Shown: one piece after another, positions 25,465-32,984 of the stretch
How positions within the stretch are numbered: the stretch's first letter is position 1
Layout of the letters: every line of letters begins with the position of its first letter
Assembly (NCBI RefSeq): GCF_003063505.1
Contig: NZ_NERW01000003.1
Coordinates: 434,001-498,000, forward strand
Direction: 5' to 3'
Source: Limnohabitans sp. T6-20
GTDB taxonomy: Bacteria > Pseudomonadota > Gammaproteobacteria > Burkholderiales > Burkholderiaceae_C
DNA: 64,000 bases
The notes under the pieces: model-generated
Databases searched by the model: none
What the model was told of the DNA's origin: nothing
The model's input: the letters and a program-made list of their open reading frames with translations, nothing else
Program-made: the position numbers and the translations under genes

Positions 25465-26793
25465 ATGCACCACGACACCCCAGCCCCGGTCAGCTTCCGC
25501 GAGGCCCTGAAATTCTGGTTCCGGCTCGGCTGCATCAGCTTTGGCGGCCCGGCCGGGCAGATCGCCCTGATGCACACGGAACTGGTCGAACGCCGCCGAT
25601 GGATTTCAGAAAAACGCTACCTGCACGCCTTGCAATACTGCATGCTGCTACCGGGCCCTGAGGCACAGCAACTGGCCACCTACATGGGCTGGTTGATGCA
25701 CGGCACACGTGGCGGCATTGCCGCAGGCGCACTGTTTGTGTTGCCATCGCTGTTGCTGATGATCTTGCTGGCCTGGGCCTACAGCGCCTGGGGGCAACAC
25801 CCCTGGGGCCAAGCCATCCTGTGGGGGCTCAAGCCTGCGGTGACAGCGCTGGTGATCCAGGCGGTGCACCGCATTGGCATGCGCACACTCAAGGCCCGCT
25901 GGCTGTGGTGGGTGGCCGGCCTGTCACTGCTGGGCATGATCTGGAACGTGCCTTTCCCGCTCATCGTGGCGGCAGCCGCCTTCACGGGTTGGCAAATGCA
26001 AAAACAACACGCTTTGCCTGCAGCTGGGGCCTCGCACGGTGTGTCTCAACCCAACACAGCGTCAGAAGGCCCGGCTTGGCTGGACGACCACAGCCCAGCG
26101 CCCGCACACACCCTCTACAGCCATGACCGCCTGATCAAGAAAAGCGCCTTCGGGGTGGGCCTGTGGGTGCTCACGCTGGGCGCGCTCGCCTTGCTGCTCG
26201 GCGGTCATCACACACTCACCCGCATGGGCGGCTTTTTCACACAGGCCGCGCTGCTGACCTTCGGCGGCGCTTATGCCGTGCTGCCTTTCGTGACGCATGC
26301 GGCTGTCACGCAATACGGCTGGGTCACAGCGGCCCAAATGATGGACGGCTTGGCACTGGGCGAGACCACGCCGGGTCCGCTCATCATGGTCGTGGCTTTC
26401 GTCGGCTTTCTGGGCGGACACAGCCAAGCCATCACGGGCTCCCCCCTGCTGGGCGGGATCATCGCGGCTTGTGTGGTGACCTGGTTCACGTTTTTGCCTT
26501 CGTTCTTGTTCATCCTGGCAGGTGGTCCCTTTGTCGAATCAACCCGACAGATGCCATCCCTGCAGGGACCGCTCCAAGCCATCACGGCAGCGGTGATCGG
26601 CGTCATGGTGCAGCTGGCTGGCGTCTTTGCCCGACAGACCTGGCTGCCCGGCGGCTGGCACATGCTGCCCGACTTCTGGGCCTTTGTGATCACCGGCGTT
26701 GCCGCATGGCTGTTGATCAAGCAACAACGCACTGTGGTGCAGGTCATGGGGCTGTGTGTGGTGGTGGGCTTGGCGGTGCAGGCACTTCACTGA
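25465..26793 (+). CDS. chrA: Chromate transporter ChrA, long (two-domain) form
   Basis: A 442-residue inner-membrane protein of the CHR family. The first half carries FRLGCISFGGPAGQIALMH, and the LLPGPEAQQLATYMGW motif follows. The second half repeats the pattern with TFGGAYAVLPFV and the GLALGETTPGPLIMVVAFVG motif. The duplicated arrangement is the long-chain type that exports chromate. A hydrophilic insert of about 60 residues (185-230) separates the halves. No chrB regulator is visible; the small upstream gene is not ChrB. Sulfate or other oxyanion transport cannot be excluded. Confidence 0.88.
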   Translation: MHHDTPAPVSFREALKFWFRLGCISFGGPAGQIALMHTELVERRRWISEKRYLHALQYCMLLPGPEAQQLATYMGWLMHGTRGGIAAGALFVLPSLLLMILLAWAYSAWGQHPWGQAILWGLKPAVTALVIQAVHRIGMRTLKARWLWWVAGLSLLGMIWNVPFPLIVAAAAFTGWQMQKQHALPAAGASHGVSQPNTASEGPAWLDDHSPAPAHTLYSHDRLIKKSAFGVGLWVLTLGALALLLGGHHTLTRMGGFFTQAALLTFGGAYAVLPFVTHAAVTQYGWVTAAQMMDGLALGETTPGPLIMVVAFVGFLGGHSQAITGSPLLGGIIAACVVTWFTFLPSFLFILAGGPFVESTRQMPSLQGPLQAITAAVIGVMVQLAGVFARQTWLPGGWHMLPDFWAFVITGVAAWLLIKQQRTVVQVMGLCVVVGLAVQALH

Positions 26794-26852
26794 TTCGATG
26801 CGGAGAATCTGCCCTGCACCGACCGTTTCAAAGACTGAAAGCAAAAAACACC

Positions 26853-27674
26853 ATGCTCAATCCACCCGCATCCCCCTTGAAGTTTCCCCGCCTGCTGCTC
26901 ACGGGCGCGGGCGGCAATCTCGGCCAGAAGCTGCGCCCCCGCCTGAAAGCCTATTGCGACGTGCTGCGCGTGAGCGACCGCCTTGATCTGGGCGCGGCCG
27001 CCGCTGGCGAAGAGGTGCACACCGCCGCGCTGGAAGACGCCGATCAGATGATGGCTTTGCTCGACGGCGTGAGCGCCGTGGTGCACATGGGCGGTGTGTC
27101 CACCGAGCAACCCTGGGCCCCCATCCTGACGGGCAACATCGTGGGCATGGTCAACCTGTACGAGGCTGCACGCCTGAAGGGTGTCAAGCGCATCGTGTTC
27201 GCCAGCTCCAACCATGTGACCGGCTTTTACCGCCAGGACGAGGTGATCAACACCAGCATGCCACCTAAGCCCGATGGCTTTTACGGCCTGTCCAAAGCCT
27301 TTGGCGAAGACCTGGCCCAGATGTACTGGGACCGTTGGGGCATAGAGACCGTGAGCATCCGCATTGGTTCCTCAACCCCCGAACCCAAAGACCGCCGCAT
27401 GCTGGCGACCTGGCTCAGCCATGACGATCTCGAACGTCTGGTGGTCGCTGCGCTCACCGCGCCCATCGTCGGACACAGCATCGTCTACGGCATGTCGGAC
27501 AACCAAACCACCTGGTGGGACAACACCCATGCCAAACACATTGGTTACCGGCCGCAAGACTCTTCGGATGTGTTCCGCAGCGCGGTGGAAGCTCGCCAGC
27601 CATTGGTTGACACGAAAGACCCTGCAGCCATTTACCAGGGCGGTGCGTTTGTAAAAGTCGCGCCCCACGGCTGA
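26853..27674 (+). CDS. udh: Uronate dehydrogenase-like NAD-dependent epimerase/dehydratase family protein
   Basis: A 273-residue extended short-chain dehydrogenase. The NAD motif is [15 protein letters not shown] near the N-terminus, and the catalytic region includes [11 protein letters not shown] and [12 protein letters not shown] (Tyr-x3-Lys). [20 protein letters not shown] and the [10 protein letters not shown] tail resemble bacterial uronate dehydrogenases, which oxidise galacturonate or glucuronate to the aldarolactone. The ATG at 26853 was chosen because the longer open frame from 26163 runs through chrA. No other uronate genes are adjacent, so the substrate is moderately sure only. Confidence 0.72.
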   Translation: MLNPPASPLKFPRLLLTGAGGNLGQKLRPRLKAYCDVLRVSDRLDLGAAAAGEEVHTAALEDADQMMALLDGVSAVVHMGGVSTEQPWAPILTGNIVGMVNLYEAARLKGVKRIVFASSNHVTGFYRQDEVINTSMPPKPDGFYGLSKAFGEDLAQMYWDRWGIETVSIRIGSSTPEPKDRRMLATWLSHDDLERLVVAALTAPIVGHSIVYGMSDNQTTWWDNTHAKHIGYRPQDSSDVFRSAVEARQPLVDTKDPAAIYQGGAFVKVAPHG

Positions 27675-27720
27675 AGACAGGTTCTGCATGGGGTATCCTC
27701 CAGCCGCAAAAGGAAACCCC

Positions 27721-28059
27721 ATGAGCCACCTGCCCGCTTGCCCCAAATGCCACGACGAATACACCTACGAAGATGGCAACCTGCTGATCTGCCCCAGTTG
27801 CGGGCACGAATGGAACCCCACTGAAGCCCCTGCGGCAGAAGCCGCCAAAGTCTGGAAAGACGCCAACGGCAACGTGTTGCAAGACGGTGACACGGTTACC
27901 TTGGTCAAGGACCTGAAGATCAAGGGCTCCTCGTCCGTCGTCAAGGTCGGCACCAAAGTGAAGAACATTCGCCTGATTGAGGGTGACCACGACATCGATT
28001 GCAAGATCGACGGTTTCGGACCGATGCAGCTCAAAACAGAATTTGTGAAAAAAGTCTGA
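27721..28059 (+). CDS. PhnA/YjdM-like zinc-ribbon protein
   Basis: A 112-residue protein. The N-terminal zinc ribbon is [20 protein letters not shown] followed by CGHEW (two CxxC pairs). The C-terminal PhnA-type SH3-like domain contains [20 protein letters not shown] and [20 protein letters not shown]. The family was named after phosphonate utilisation, but its role is not established, and no phosphonate genes are near. It follows the udh-like gene after 46 bases. Start at 27721 ([10 protein letters not shown]). Confidence 0.88.
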   Translation: MSHLPACPKCHDEYTYEDGNLLICPSCGHEWNPTEAPAAEAAKVWKDANGNVLQDGDTVTLVKDLKIKGSSSVVKVGTKVKNIRLIEGDHDIDCKIDGFGPMQLKTEFVKKV

Positions 28060-28119
28060 CCACGCACAACAGGTGTCTGCTCACATCAGACAGCCTGTTC
28101 TGCGATCCATCACAAAGCG

Positions 28120-28602
28120 TTATTTTTTGGGATATAAATCAGGATACATGTCTTTCAACAGGCAGCCTGTTTCGCTGTTGGCGGGCATGTTGCCTGTGCG
28201 TTGCGCTTCGGCCAATTCGGCCTTGACCTGTTCACGGGTCTTGCAAGGCACCACAGGCTTGGGCGGATAAGCAGATGGGTTGACCTCATTGAGCAAACAG
28301 CCCGACTCGCCGGGAGCCATCATGTTGCCCGTGCGCTTGGCCTCTTCCAGCTCAGCCTTGACCTGTTCGCGTGTCTTGCAAGGCACGACCGGCTTGGGCG
28401 GGTAGGCGGAAGGATTGACCTCATTGAGCATGCGACCAGTTTGGTCGTTGGCAGGCATGTTTCCCTTCCGAATGGCCTCCTTCAGTTCGTTTTTGACCTG
28501 CTCGCGTGTCTTGGGCCCCGCAGAATCTTGCGCCATGACCTGGCCTGAGCACAACGCCAACAGCGTCAGAGTCAGGGCTGAAATTGAGGTTCGCACTTGC
28601 AT
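28120..28602 (-). CDS. Secreted protein with three DUF4148 repeats
   Basis: A 160-residue exported protein. A signal peptide covers about residues 1-25 (ends QVMAQ). The mature protein is three tandem repeats of 45, 45 and 40 residues (31-75, 76-120, 121-160), each starting KTREQVKxEL and containing NEVNPSAYPPKPVVPC or a variant. The TREQVKAEL core is the DUF4148 motif common in Burkholderiales. Each repeat linker ends in Cys, so disulfides are possible. The function is unknown. The repeats are also visible at DNA level with a 135-base period. Confidence 0.8.
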   Translation of the reverse strand: MQVRTSISALTLTLLALCSGQVMAQDSAGPKTREQVKNELKEAIRKGNMPANDQTGRMLNEVNPSAYPPKPVVPCKTREQVKAELEEAKRTGNMMAPGESGCLLNEVNPSAYPPKPVVPCKTREQVKAELAEAQRTGNMPANSETGCLLKDMYPDLYPKK

Positions 28603-28748
28603 ATTGGATTCCTTTCAAAATGAATAAGAACGCTGGCTTTGAGTCCTTCGAGAACGACAAATTCATTCAAGGCTCAGCGTTGCCCTCAATTTAGAAAACC
28701 TCTGGGTTGGCGTCTGTGCGTTAATTCACGTCTGCCCCCACGACTGCC

Positions 28749-29090
28749 ATGACAGAAGAATTCCAGATCCACATCCCGCCATCTTTCATGGCGCTTTACG
28801 TGCCGCCAGGCAAGATCAAGCCGACTCTCGGCCTACGGGACATGGCCGAGCGCTACGAACTGTGCGAAGACCTGGCCAACTTGCTCACCGAAAAAGCAGC
28901 CAACATGCAGTTCACACTAGGCATCACCGAGGAGCTGGTGCTGCAGCAATGCGAGCTGGGTCTGCTGGCAGAGCCTGCAGTGGTCATACCGGTTGAAGCA
29001 CGCTGGGTGGTGTGTCGCCTGGCGGAGTTGCTCAACTGGCCCATGGACCAGCTGCTGCAAAACCCACCCTTGTCAGATCCTGTCGCCTAA
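28749..29090 (+). CDS. Conserved-looking hypothetical protein
   Basis: A 113-residue soluble protein with no signal peptide. It contains HIPPSFMALYVPPGKIKPTL near the N-terminus, then a helical region rich in Glu and Leu, and ends WPMDQLLQNPPLSDPVA. I recognise no domain. It lies 39 bases upstream of the MATE gene on the same strand and may be cotranscribed with it. Codon use looks like that of its neighbours. Confidence 0.6.
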   Translation: MTEEFQIHIPPSFMALYVPPGKIKPTLGLRDMAERYELCEDLANLLTEKAANMQFTLGITEELVLQQCELGLLAEPAVVIPVEARWVVCRLAELLNWPMDQLLQNPPLSDPVA

Positions 29091-29129
29091 GTCAACTGCT
29101 CGGGCTGCCCAAGCTGCCAAGATGCAGGC

Positions 29130-30491
29130 ATGAGCCCACAACACAACGACCTGCAGCGCCTGCTGAACGCCCCCATCTTGCCCACCCTTTTGCGACTGGC
29201 CGCACCCAATGTGCTGGCCATGGTCATGACGGTGCTGGTGGGCATTGCAGAAACCTACTACGTGGGCCGCCTGGGCACAGCGCCGCTGGCCGCCATGGCA
29301 CTGGTGTTTCCGTTTGCCATGCTCACGCAGATGATGTCGGCCGGGGCCATGGGCGGCGGTGTGTCGGCAGCCATCAGCCGTGCTTTGGGCGCATCGGACA
29401 CCCCACGCGCCCAAACCTTGTTGCTGCATGCGCTGGTCATTGGCATGGGCGCGGGTGTGATCTACAGCGCCATCTTTCTGAGCTTCGGTCCTCACTTGTA
29501 CAAACTGCTCGGCGGCAAGGGTGCTGTGCTCGAAGAAGCGGTGCGCTATTCCGGTATTTTGTTCACCGGTGCCCTGCTGGTCTGGCTGATCAACACGCTG
29601 GCTTCTGTCTTGCGCGGCACGGGGAATATGCGGGCACCGTCCGTGGCGCTGGTGGCCACGGCGTTTTTACAAATTATTTTGGGCGGTGTTCTCTCCTTAG
29701 GGGCCGGTCCGGTACCCGCCATGGGCATGGTGGGGGTGGCACTGGGTCACATCATGGCCACGGCGGTTGGCGTGGTCTATTTCTTTTGGTATCTCATCAG
29801 TGGACAGGGCCGCCTGACGCTCCAACTGAAAAACTTTGAACTGCAAAAAAGCATGTTTGCGGACATCCTCAAAGTGGGAGCCATCGCCTGCCTGTCGCCG
29901 GTGCAATCGGTGCTGGCCATTTTGATTTTTACGGGCATGTTGGCGCAACTGGGCACCGAGGCACTGGCCGGTTATGGCATCGGTCAGCGGCTGGAGTTCT
30001 TGTTGATTCCCATCGCTTTTGGCATCGGTGTGGCTTCAGTCCCCATGGTCGGTATGGCCATGGGTTCGGGCAACGTGGTCCGTGCACGGCGCGTGGCCTG
30101 GGTCGCTGGGGGCGTGTCGGCCTTCAACCTGGCCGTGATTGGTGCCGTCGTTACATTGGCGCCTGATCTGTGGGCACGGCTGTTCACGCAAGACGAAGCG
30201 GTGCTGACGTATGCGCGGCAATATCTGGTGACCGCAGGCCCGGCTTTTCCATTCTTTGGGCTGGGCCTGACGCTCTACTTTGCATCGCAAGGTGCGGGCC
30301 AGGTGATTGGTCCGGTGCTGGCGGGCACGGTGCGACTGGCGTTGGTCGCCATTGCGGGTTACTGGTTGTCACAACACCAAGGCACTGCCGAGCATTTTTA
30401 TGGTCTGGTGGCACTGACCATGGTGCTGTACGGTCTGATCACCGCCGCCGCCGTCAAGATCACGCCGTGGAGCTTGAGCCGCAAAAACTGA
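29130..30491 (+). CDS. MATE-family efflux transporter
   Basis: A 453-residue inner-membrane antiporter with about 12 hydrophobic segments in two similar halves. The N-terminus has LLRLAAPNVLAMVMTVLVGI and ETYYVGRLGTAPLAAMAL, the typical MATE helix-1/2 region. The second half has GYGIGQRLEFLLIPIAFGIG. Such proteins export cationic drugs or metabolites with Na+ or H+. Nothing in the surroundings indicates a substrate. Confidence 0.88.
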   Translation: MSPQHNDLQRLLNAPILPTLLRLAAPNVLAMVMTVLVGIAETYYVGRLGTAPLAAMALVFPFAMLTQMMSAGAMGGGVSAAISRALGASDTPRAQTLLLHALVIGMGAGVIYSAIFLSFGPHLYKLLGGKGAVLEEAVRYSGILFTGALLVWLINTLASVLRGTGNMRAPSVALVATAFLQIILGGVLSLGAGPVPAMGMVGVALGHIMATAVGVVYFFWYLISGQGRLTLQLKNFELQKSMFADILKVGAIACLSPVQSVLAILIFTGMLAQLGTEALAGYGIGQRLEFLLIPIAFGIGVASVPMVGMAMGSGNVVRARRVAWVAGGVSAFNLAVIGAVVTLAPDLWARLFTQDEAVLTYARQYLVTAGPAFPFFGLGLTLYFASQGAGQVIGPVLAGTVRLALVAIAGYWLSQHQGTAEHFYGLVALTMVLYGLITAAAVKITPWSLSRKN

Positions 30492-30504
30492 AGCGCCAAC
30501 CCCA

Positions 30505-30861
30505 TCAAAACGTGCGAACGATCACCAAGCCGACAGATGTGCGGGTCACCACCGGCACCAAAAGATATTTATCGGTGGCCCAAGCCCCCAGCGCCGAGCC
30601 CAGGGCATGCCAAGCCATGTCCTTGATCTGGCTGTTGCGGTTGGCACCACGCGAAATTTCGTAGCCCTGCTCCAAGACCACTGCGGCCGTGCTCACGGCA
30701 AAGCCTATCCATGCGCGGTTTTCCGATTCGCTGTAGATTTTGGTCACGGCACCCGCCAGCAATGCGCCCCCAACCGCATGGCTCAACTCACTGCTCAAAC
30801 CGTCATAAGCATGGCTGTGGGCGGAACAAAACAACAGCGCGATAGCCCAAAATTTTTTCAT
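30505..30861 (-). CDS. Small exported protein, YfiM-like
   Basis: A 118-residue protein with a signal peptide (MKKFWAIALLFCSAHSHA). The mature part has two hydrophobic, Gly/Ala-rich helices (LSHAVGGALLAGAVTKIYSE and MAWHALGSALGAWATDKYLL) and a conserved His in each, similar to YfiM/VanZ-like small membrane proteins. It converges with the MATE gene, 13 bases apart. Function unknown. Confidence 0.62.
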   Translation of the reverse strand: MKKFWAIALLFCSAHSHAYDGLSSELSHAVGGALLAGAVTKIYSESENRAWIGFAVSTAAVVLEQGYEISRGANRNSQIKDMAWHALGSALGAWATDKYLLVPVVTRTSVGLVIVRTF

Positions 30862-30955
30862 GGATTTGCCGCTTTCAACAAATATGCAACTCTAAGACAG
30901 AACGCATAAATCGCGGCACTGGATGCGCAAAAGCTTGATCCAGATCAGCATGCCC

Positions 30956-30982
30956 GCCCACCCGCACGCAGCCAGGGTGGGC
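30956..30982. terminator. Hairpin downstream of the amidohydrolase gene
   Basis: GCCCACCC (30956-30963) pairs with GGGTGGGC (30975-30982). It lies just past the minus-strand amidohydrolase stop. No T-tract follows on the minus strand, so it may be a weak terminator or an mRNA-end stabiliser. Confidence 0.4.
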
Positions 30983-30989
30983 ATCGCAT

Positions 30990-31862
30990 TCAAGCCGCTT
31001 TGTCCAGGCCCAACAAACGCACCGCGTTGTCTTTCAGGATGCCGGGCATCACTTCGGGGCGGAAACCGGCCACTTCAAAGTCTTTCATCCAGCGCTCGGG
31101 CGTGATGAGCGGGTAATCGCTGCCAAACAAAATGCGGTCTTTGAGCAGCGTGTTGGCGTACTGGATCAGCTGCTTGGGAAAGTACTTGGGGCTCCACCCC
31201 GACAGGTCGATCCACACATTGGGTTTGTGCGTGGCCACGCTCAGGGCTTCGTCTTGCCACGGAAAGCTGGGGTGCGCCATGACGATCTGCATGTCGGGCC
31301 AGTCAATCGCCACATCGTCCAGGTGCATGGGGTTGCTGTAGGCCAGACGCAGACCGCCGCCGCAGCGCATGCCCGAGCCAATGCCGCTGTGCCCGGTGTG
31401 AAAAATCGCAGGCAGCTTGTATTCGTTGATGACCTCGTAGATCGGCCAGGCCATCTTGTCGTAGGGGTGGTAGCCCTGCACCGTGGGATGAAACTTGAAG
31501 CCCTTGATGCCTTCTTCCTTGATCAGGCGCTCGGCCTCACGGGCACCCATCTTGCCCTTGTGCGGGTCGATGCTGGCAAACGCAATCATCATGTCGCTGT
31601 TCTCGCGAGCGGCCTTGGCGATTTCCTCGTTCGGGATCCGGCGACGACCCAGCTGCGATTCGCTGTCCACAGTGAACATGACCAGGCCGATCTTGCGCTC
31701 GCGGTAATAGGCCACGGTTTCTTCAATGGTCGGGCGGCGGTTGCTGCCAAAGAACTTGTCAGCGGCGCGGTCGTATTCCTCGCCGTAGTTGTCAAAGGGG
31801 TTCCAGCAACTCACTTCGGCGTGGGTGTGGATGTCGATGGCGATCAGGTCTTGGTGTTTCAT
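30990..31862 (-). CDS. Amidohydrolase-family (TIM-barrel metal-dependent hydrolase/decarboxylase) protein
   Basis: A 290-residue amidohydrolase_2 protein. Metal motifs are IDIHTHAE at the N-terminus, FKFHP and IFHTGHSG in the middle strands, VMAHPSFPW and the C-terminal FGSDYPL. This branch includes aromatic decarboxylases (gamma-resorcylate, ACMSD type) and hydratases such as LigJ. The start at 31862 (MKHQDLIAID) is chosen over the 31 unconserved residues upstream. It diverges from the phenylpropanoid operon, so it may share its regulation; a role on an aromatic or ring-cleavage compound is inference. Confidence 0.78.
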   Translation of the reverse strand: MKHQDLIAIDIHTHAEVSCWNPFDNYGEEYDRAADKFFGSNRRPTIEETVAYYRERKIGLVMFTVDSESQLGRRRIPNEEIAKAARENSDMMIAFASIDPHKGKMGAREAERLIKEEGIKGFKFHPTVQGYHPYDKMAWPIYEVINEYKLPAIFHTGHSGIGSGMRCGGGLRLAYSNPMHLDDVAIDWPDMQIVMAHPSFPWQDEALSVATHKPNVWIDLSGWSPKYFPKQLIQYANTLLKDRILFGSDYPLITPERWMKDFEVAGFRPEVMPGILKDNAVRLLGLDKAA

Positions 31863-32018
31863 GGTGCGCTCAATTGCGTTGAATTGCGTTGGACACGAGG
31901 TTAACGATAGCCGATACGCGCCGTACCGACTTTTGTTTGCAAGCTGAATGCGCAAGCCCCTCCATCCAACCTAGGGTAAATCCCAAGAAGAAAAGTGCAA
32001 CTGCTTGCGCACAATATC

Positions 32019-32033
32019 GTTATCAATAATAAC
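32019..32033. promoter_or_regulatory. Candidate MarR-type operator, GTTATCAATAATAAC
   Basis: A perfect inverted repeat, GTTAT-N5-ATAAC, lies 41-55 bases upstream of the first gene of the phenylpropanoid operon, in the 211-base divergent gap with the amidohydrolase gene. A MarR-family regulator gene closes the same operon, and MarR proteins bind AT-rich palindromes of this size. Confidence 0.5.
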
Positions 32034-32073
32034 CTTCTTGGCCATTGGGTCAAGTCTTCTGAAGGACACCACG

Positions 32074-32883
32074 ATGACACACCCGAGCAACCCCATCCTT
32101 GACCGTGCTGCAGCCCATGGCGTTGCTTTGGAGATGCAAGGCACTGTCGCCGTGGTGCGTTTGTGCCGCCCCGCCAAGCGCAACGCCCTCAACGATGGTC
32201 TGATCGAAGGACTGCGCGATGTGTTCCAGAACTTGCCTGCTGAAGCGGGTGCGGCCGTGATCCACGGCGAAGGCGACCACTTCTGCGCAGGTCTCGATTT
32301 GTCCGAACTGAAAGAGCGCGACGCCGGTGAAGGCATTCACCACTCACGCGGCTGGCACGTCGCTCTCAACGCGATTGAGCAAGGCCGCGTGCCCGTGGTC
32401 GCCGCCCTGCACGGTGCGGTGGTGGGTGGCGGGCTGGAGCTGGCCAGCGCCTCGCACATCCGCGTAGCCGACGAAAGCACTTTTTACGCCCTGCCCGAAG
32501 GCACGCGCGGCATCTTCGTGGGTGGAGGCGGCTCGGTGCGCGTGCCCAAACTGATTGGCGCAGCCCGCATGACCGACATGATGCTGACAGGCCGCGTCTA
32601 CAACGCACAAGACGGCGAACGCGTGGGCTTTGCCCAGTACCTGGTGCCCACGGGCACCGCTTTGACCAAGGCCATTGAACTGGCCACCCGCATTGCCACC
32701 AACGCCCCCCTGACCAACTTTGCCCTGATGCACGCCCTGCCCCGCATCGCCGAGCAACCGGCCGACCACGGCTTCTTCACCGAAGCGCTGATTTCATCGA
32801 TTGCACAAGCCGCGCCAGAAGCCAAAGCCCGTGTGCGCGCCTTCCTCGAAGGCAAGGCCGCCAAAGTCCAGAAAACCAACTGA
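32074..32883 (+). CDS. Enoyl-CoA hydratase/isomerase family protein (crotonase)
   Basis: A 269-residue crotonase-fold protein. Oxyanion-hole loops are HFCAGLDLSEL (about 69-79) and ALHGAVVGGGLELASAS (about 111-127); LPEGTRGIFVGGGGSVRVPK follows. It lacks the features I expect of feruloyl-CoA hydratase/lyase (Ech/HCHL), such as the WTAGMDLKEYFRE loop, so a plain hydratase acting on feruloyl- or coumaroyl-CoA is more likely. GAAGGA lies before the ATG at 32074. It is the first gene of the operon with feruloyl-CoA synthetase, thiolase and dehydrogenase. Confidence 0.8.
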   Translation: MTHPSNPILDRAAAHGVALEMQGTVAVVRLCRPAKRNALNDGLIEGLRDVFQNLPAEAGAAVIHGEGDHFCAGLDLSELKERDAGEGIHHSRGWHVALNAIEQGRVPVVAALHGAVVGGGLELASASHIRVADESTFYALPEGTRGIFVGGGGSVRVPKLIGAARMTDMMLTGRVYNAQDGERVGFAQYLVPTGTALTKAIELATRIATNAPLTNFALMHALPRIAEQPADHGFFTEALISSIAQAAPEAKARVRAFLEGKAAKVQKTN

Positions 32884-32889
32884 ATACCC

Positions 32890-32960
32890 TGTAGGAGGCC
32901 GCCCCCGCGGCCGAATGGACGCCAAGCCACAGTCCTTCTGTCGCAGGGGCAACCTCCTAA
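32890..32960. repeat. REP-like palindromic repeat 5 (hydratase-fcs spacer)
   Basis: The left arm is TGTAGGAGGCCGCCCCCGCG followed by GCCGAATG. The right arm is TCGCAGGGGCAACCTCCTAA and is degenerate. About 22 bases separate them. It fills most of the 101-base gap between the hydratase and feruloyl-CoA synthetase genes. Confidence 0.78.
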
Positions 32961-32984
32961 AACACCTCACTGAGGAGACAAAAA

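Noticed and set aside
28206-28510. CRISPR-like array
   Set aside because: The 135-base periodic repeats are coding repeats of the DUF4148 protein, with no spacer structure and no cas genes.
32074-32883. Feruloyl-CoA hydratase-lyase (Ech/HCHL)
   Set aside because: The gene is next to fcs, but the crotonase lacks the loop motifs I recall for HCHL, and the downstream dehydrogenase, thiolase and thioesterase would be superfluous if side-chain cleavage occurred in one step.
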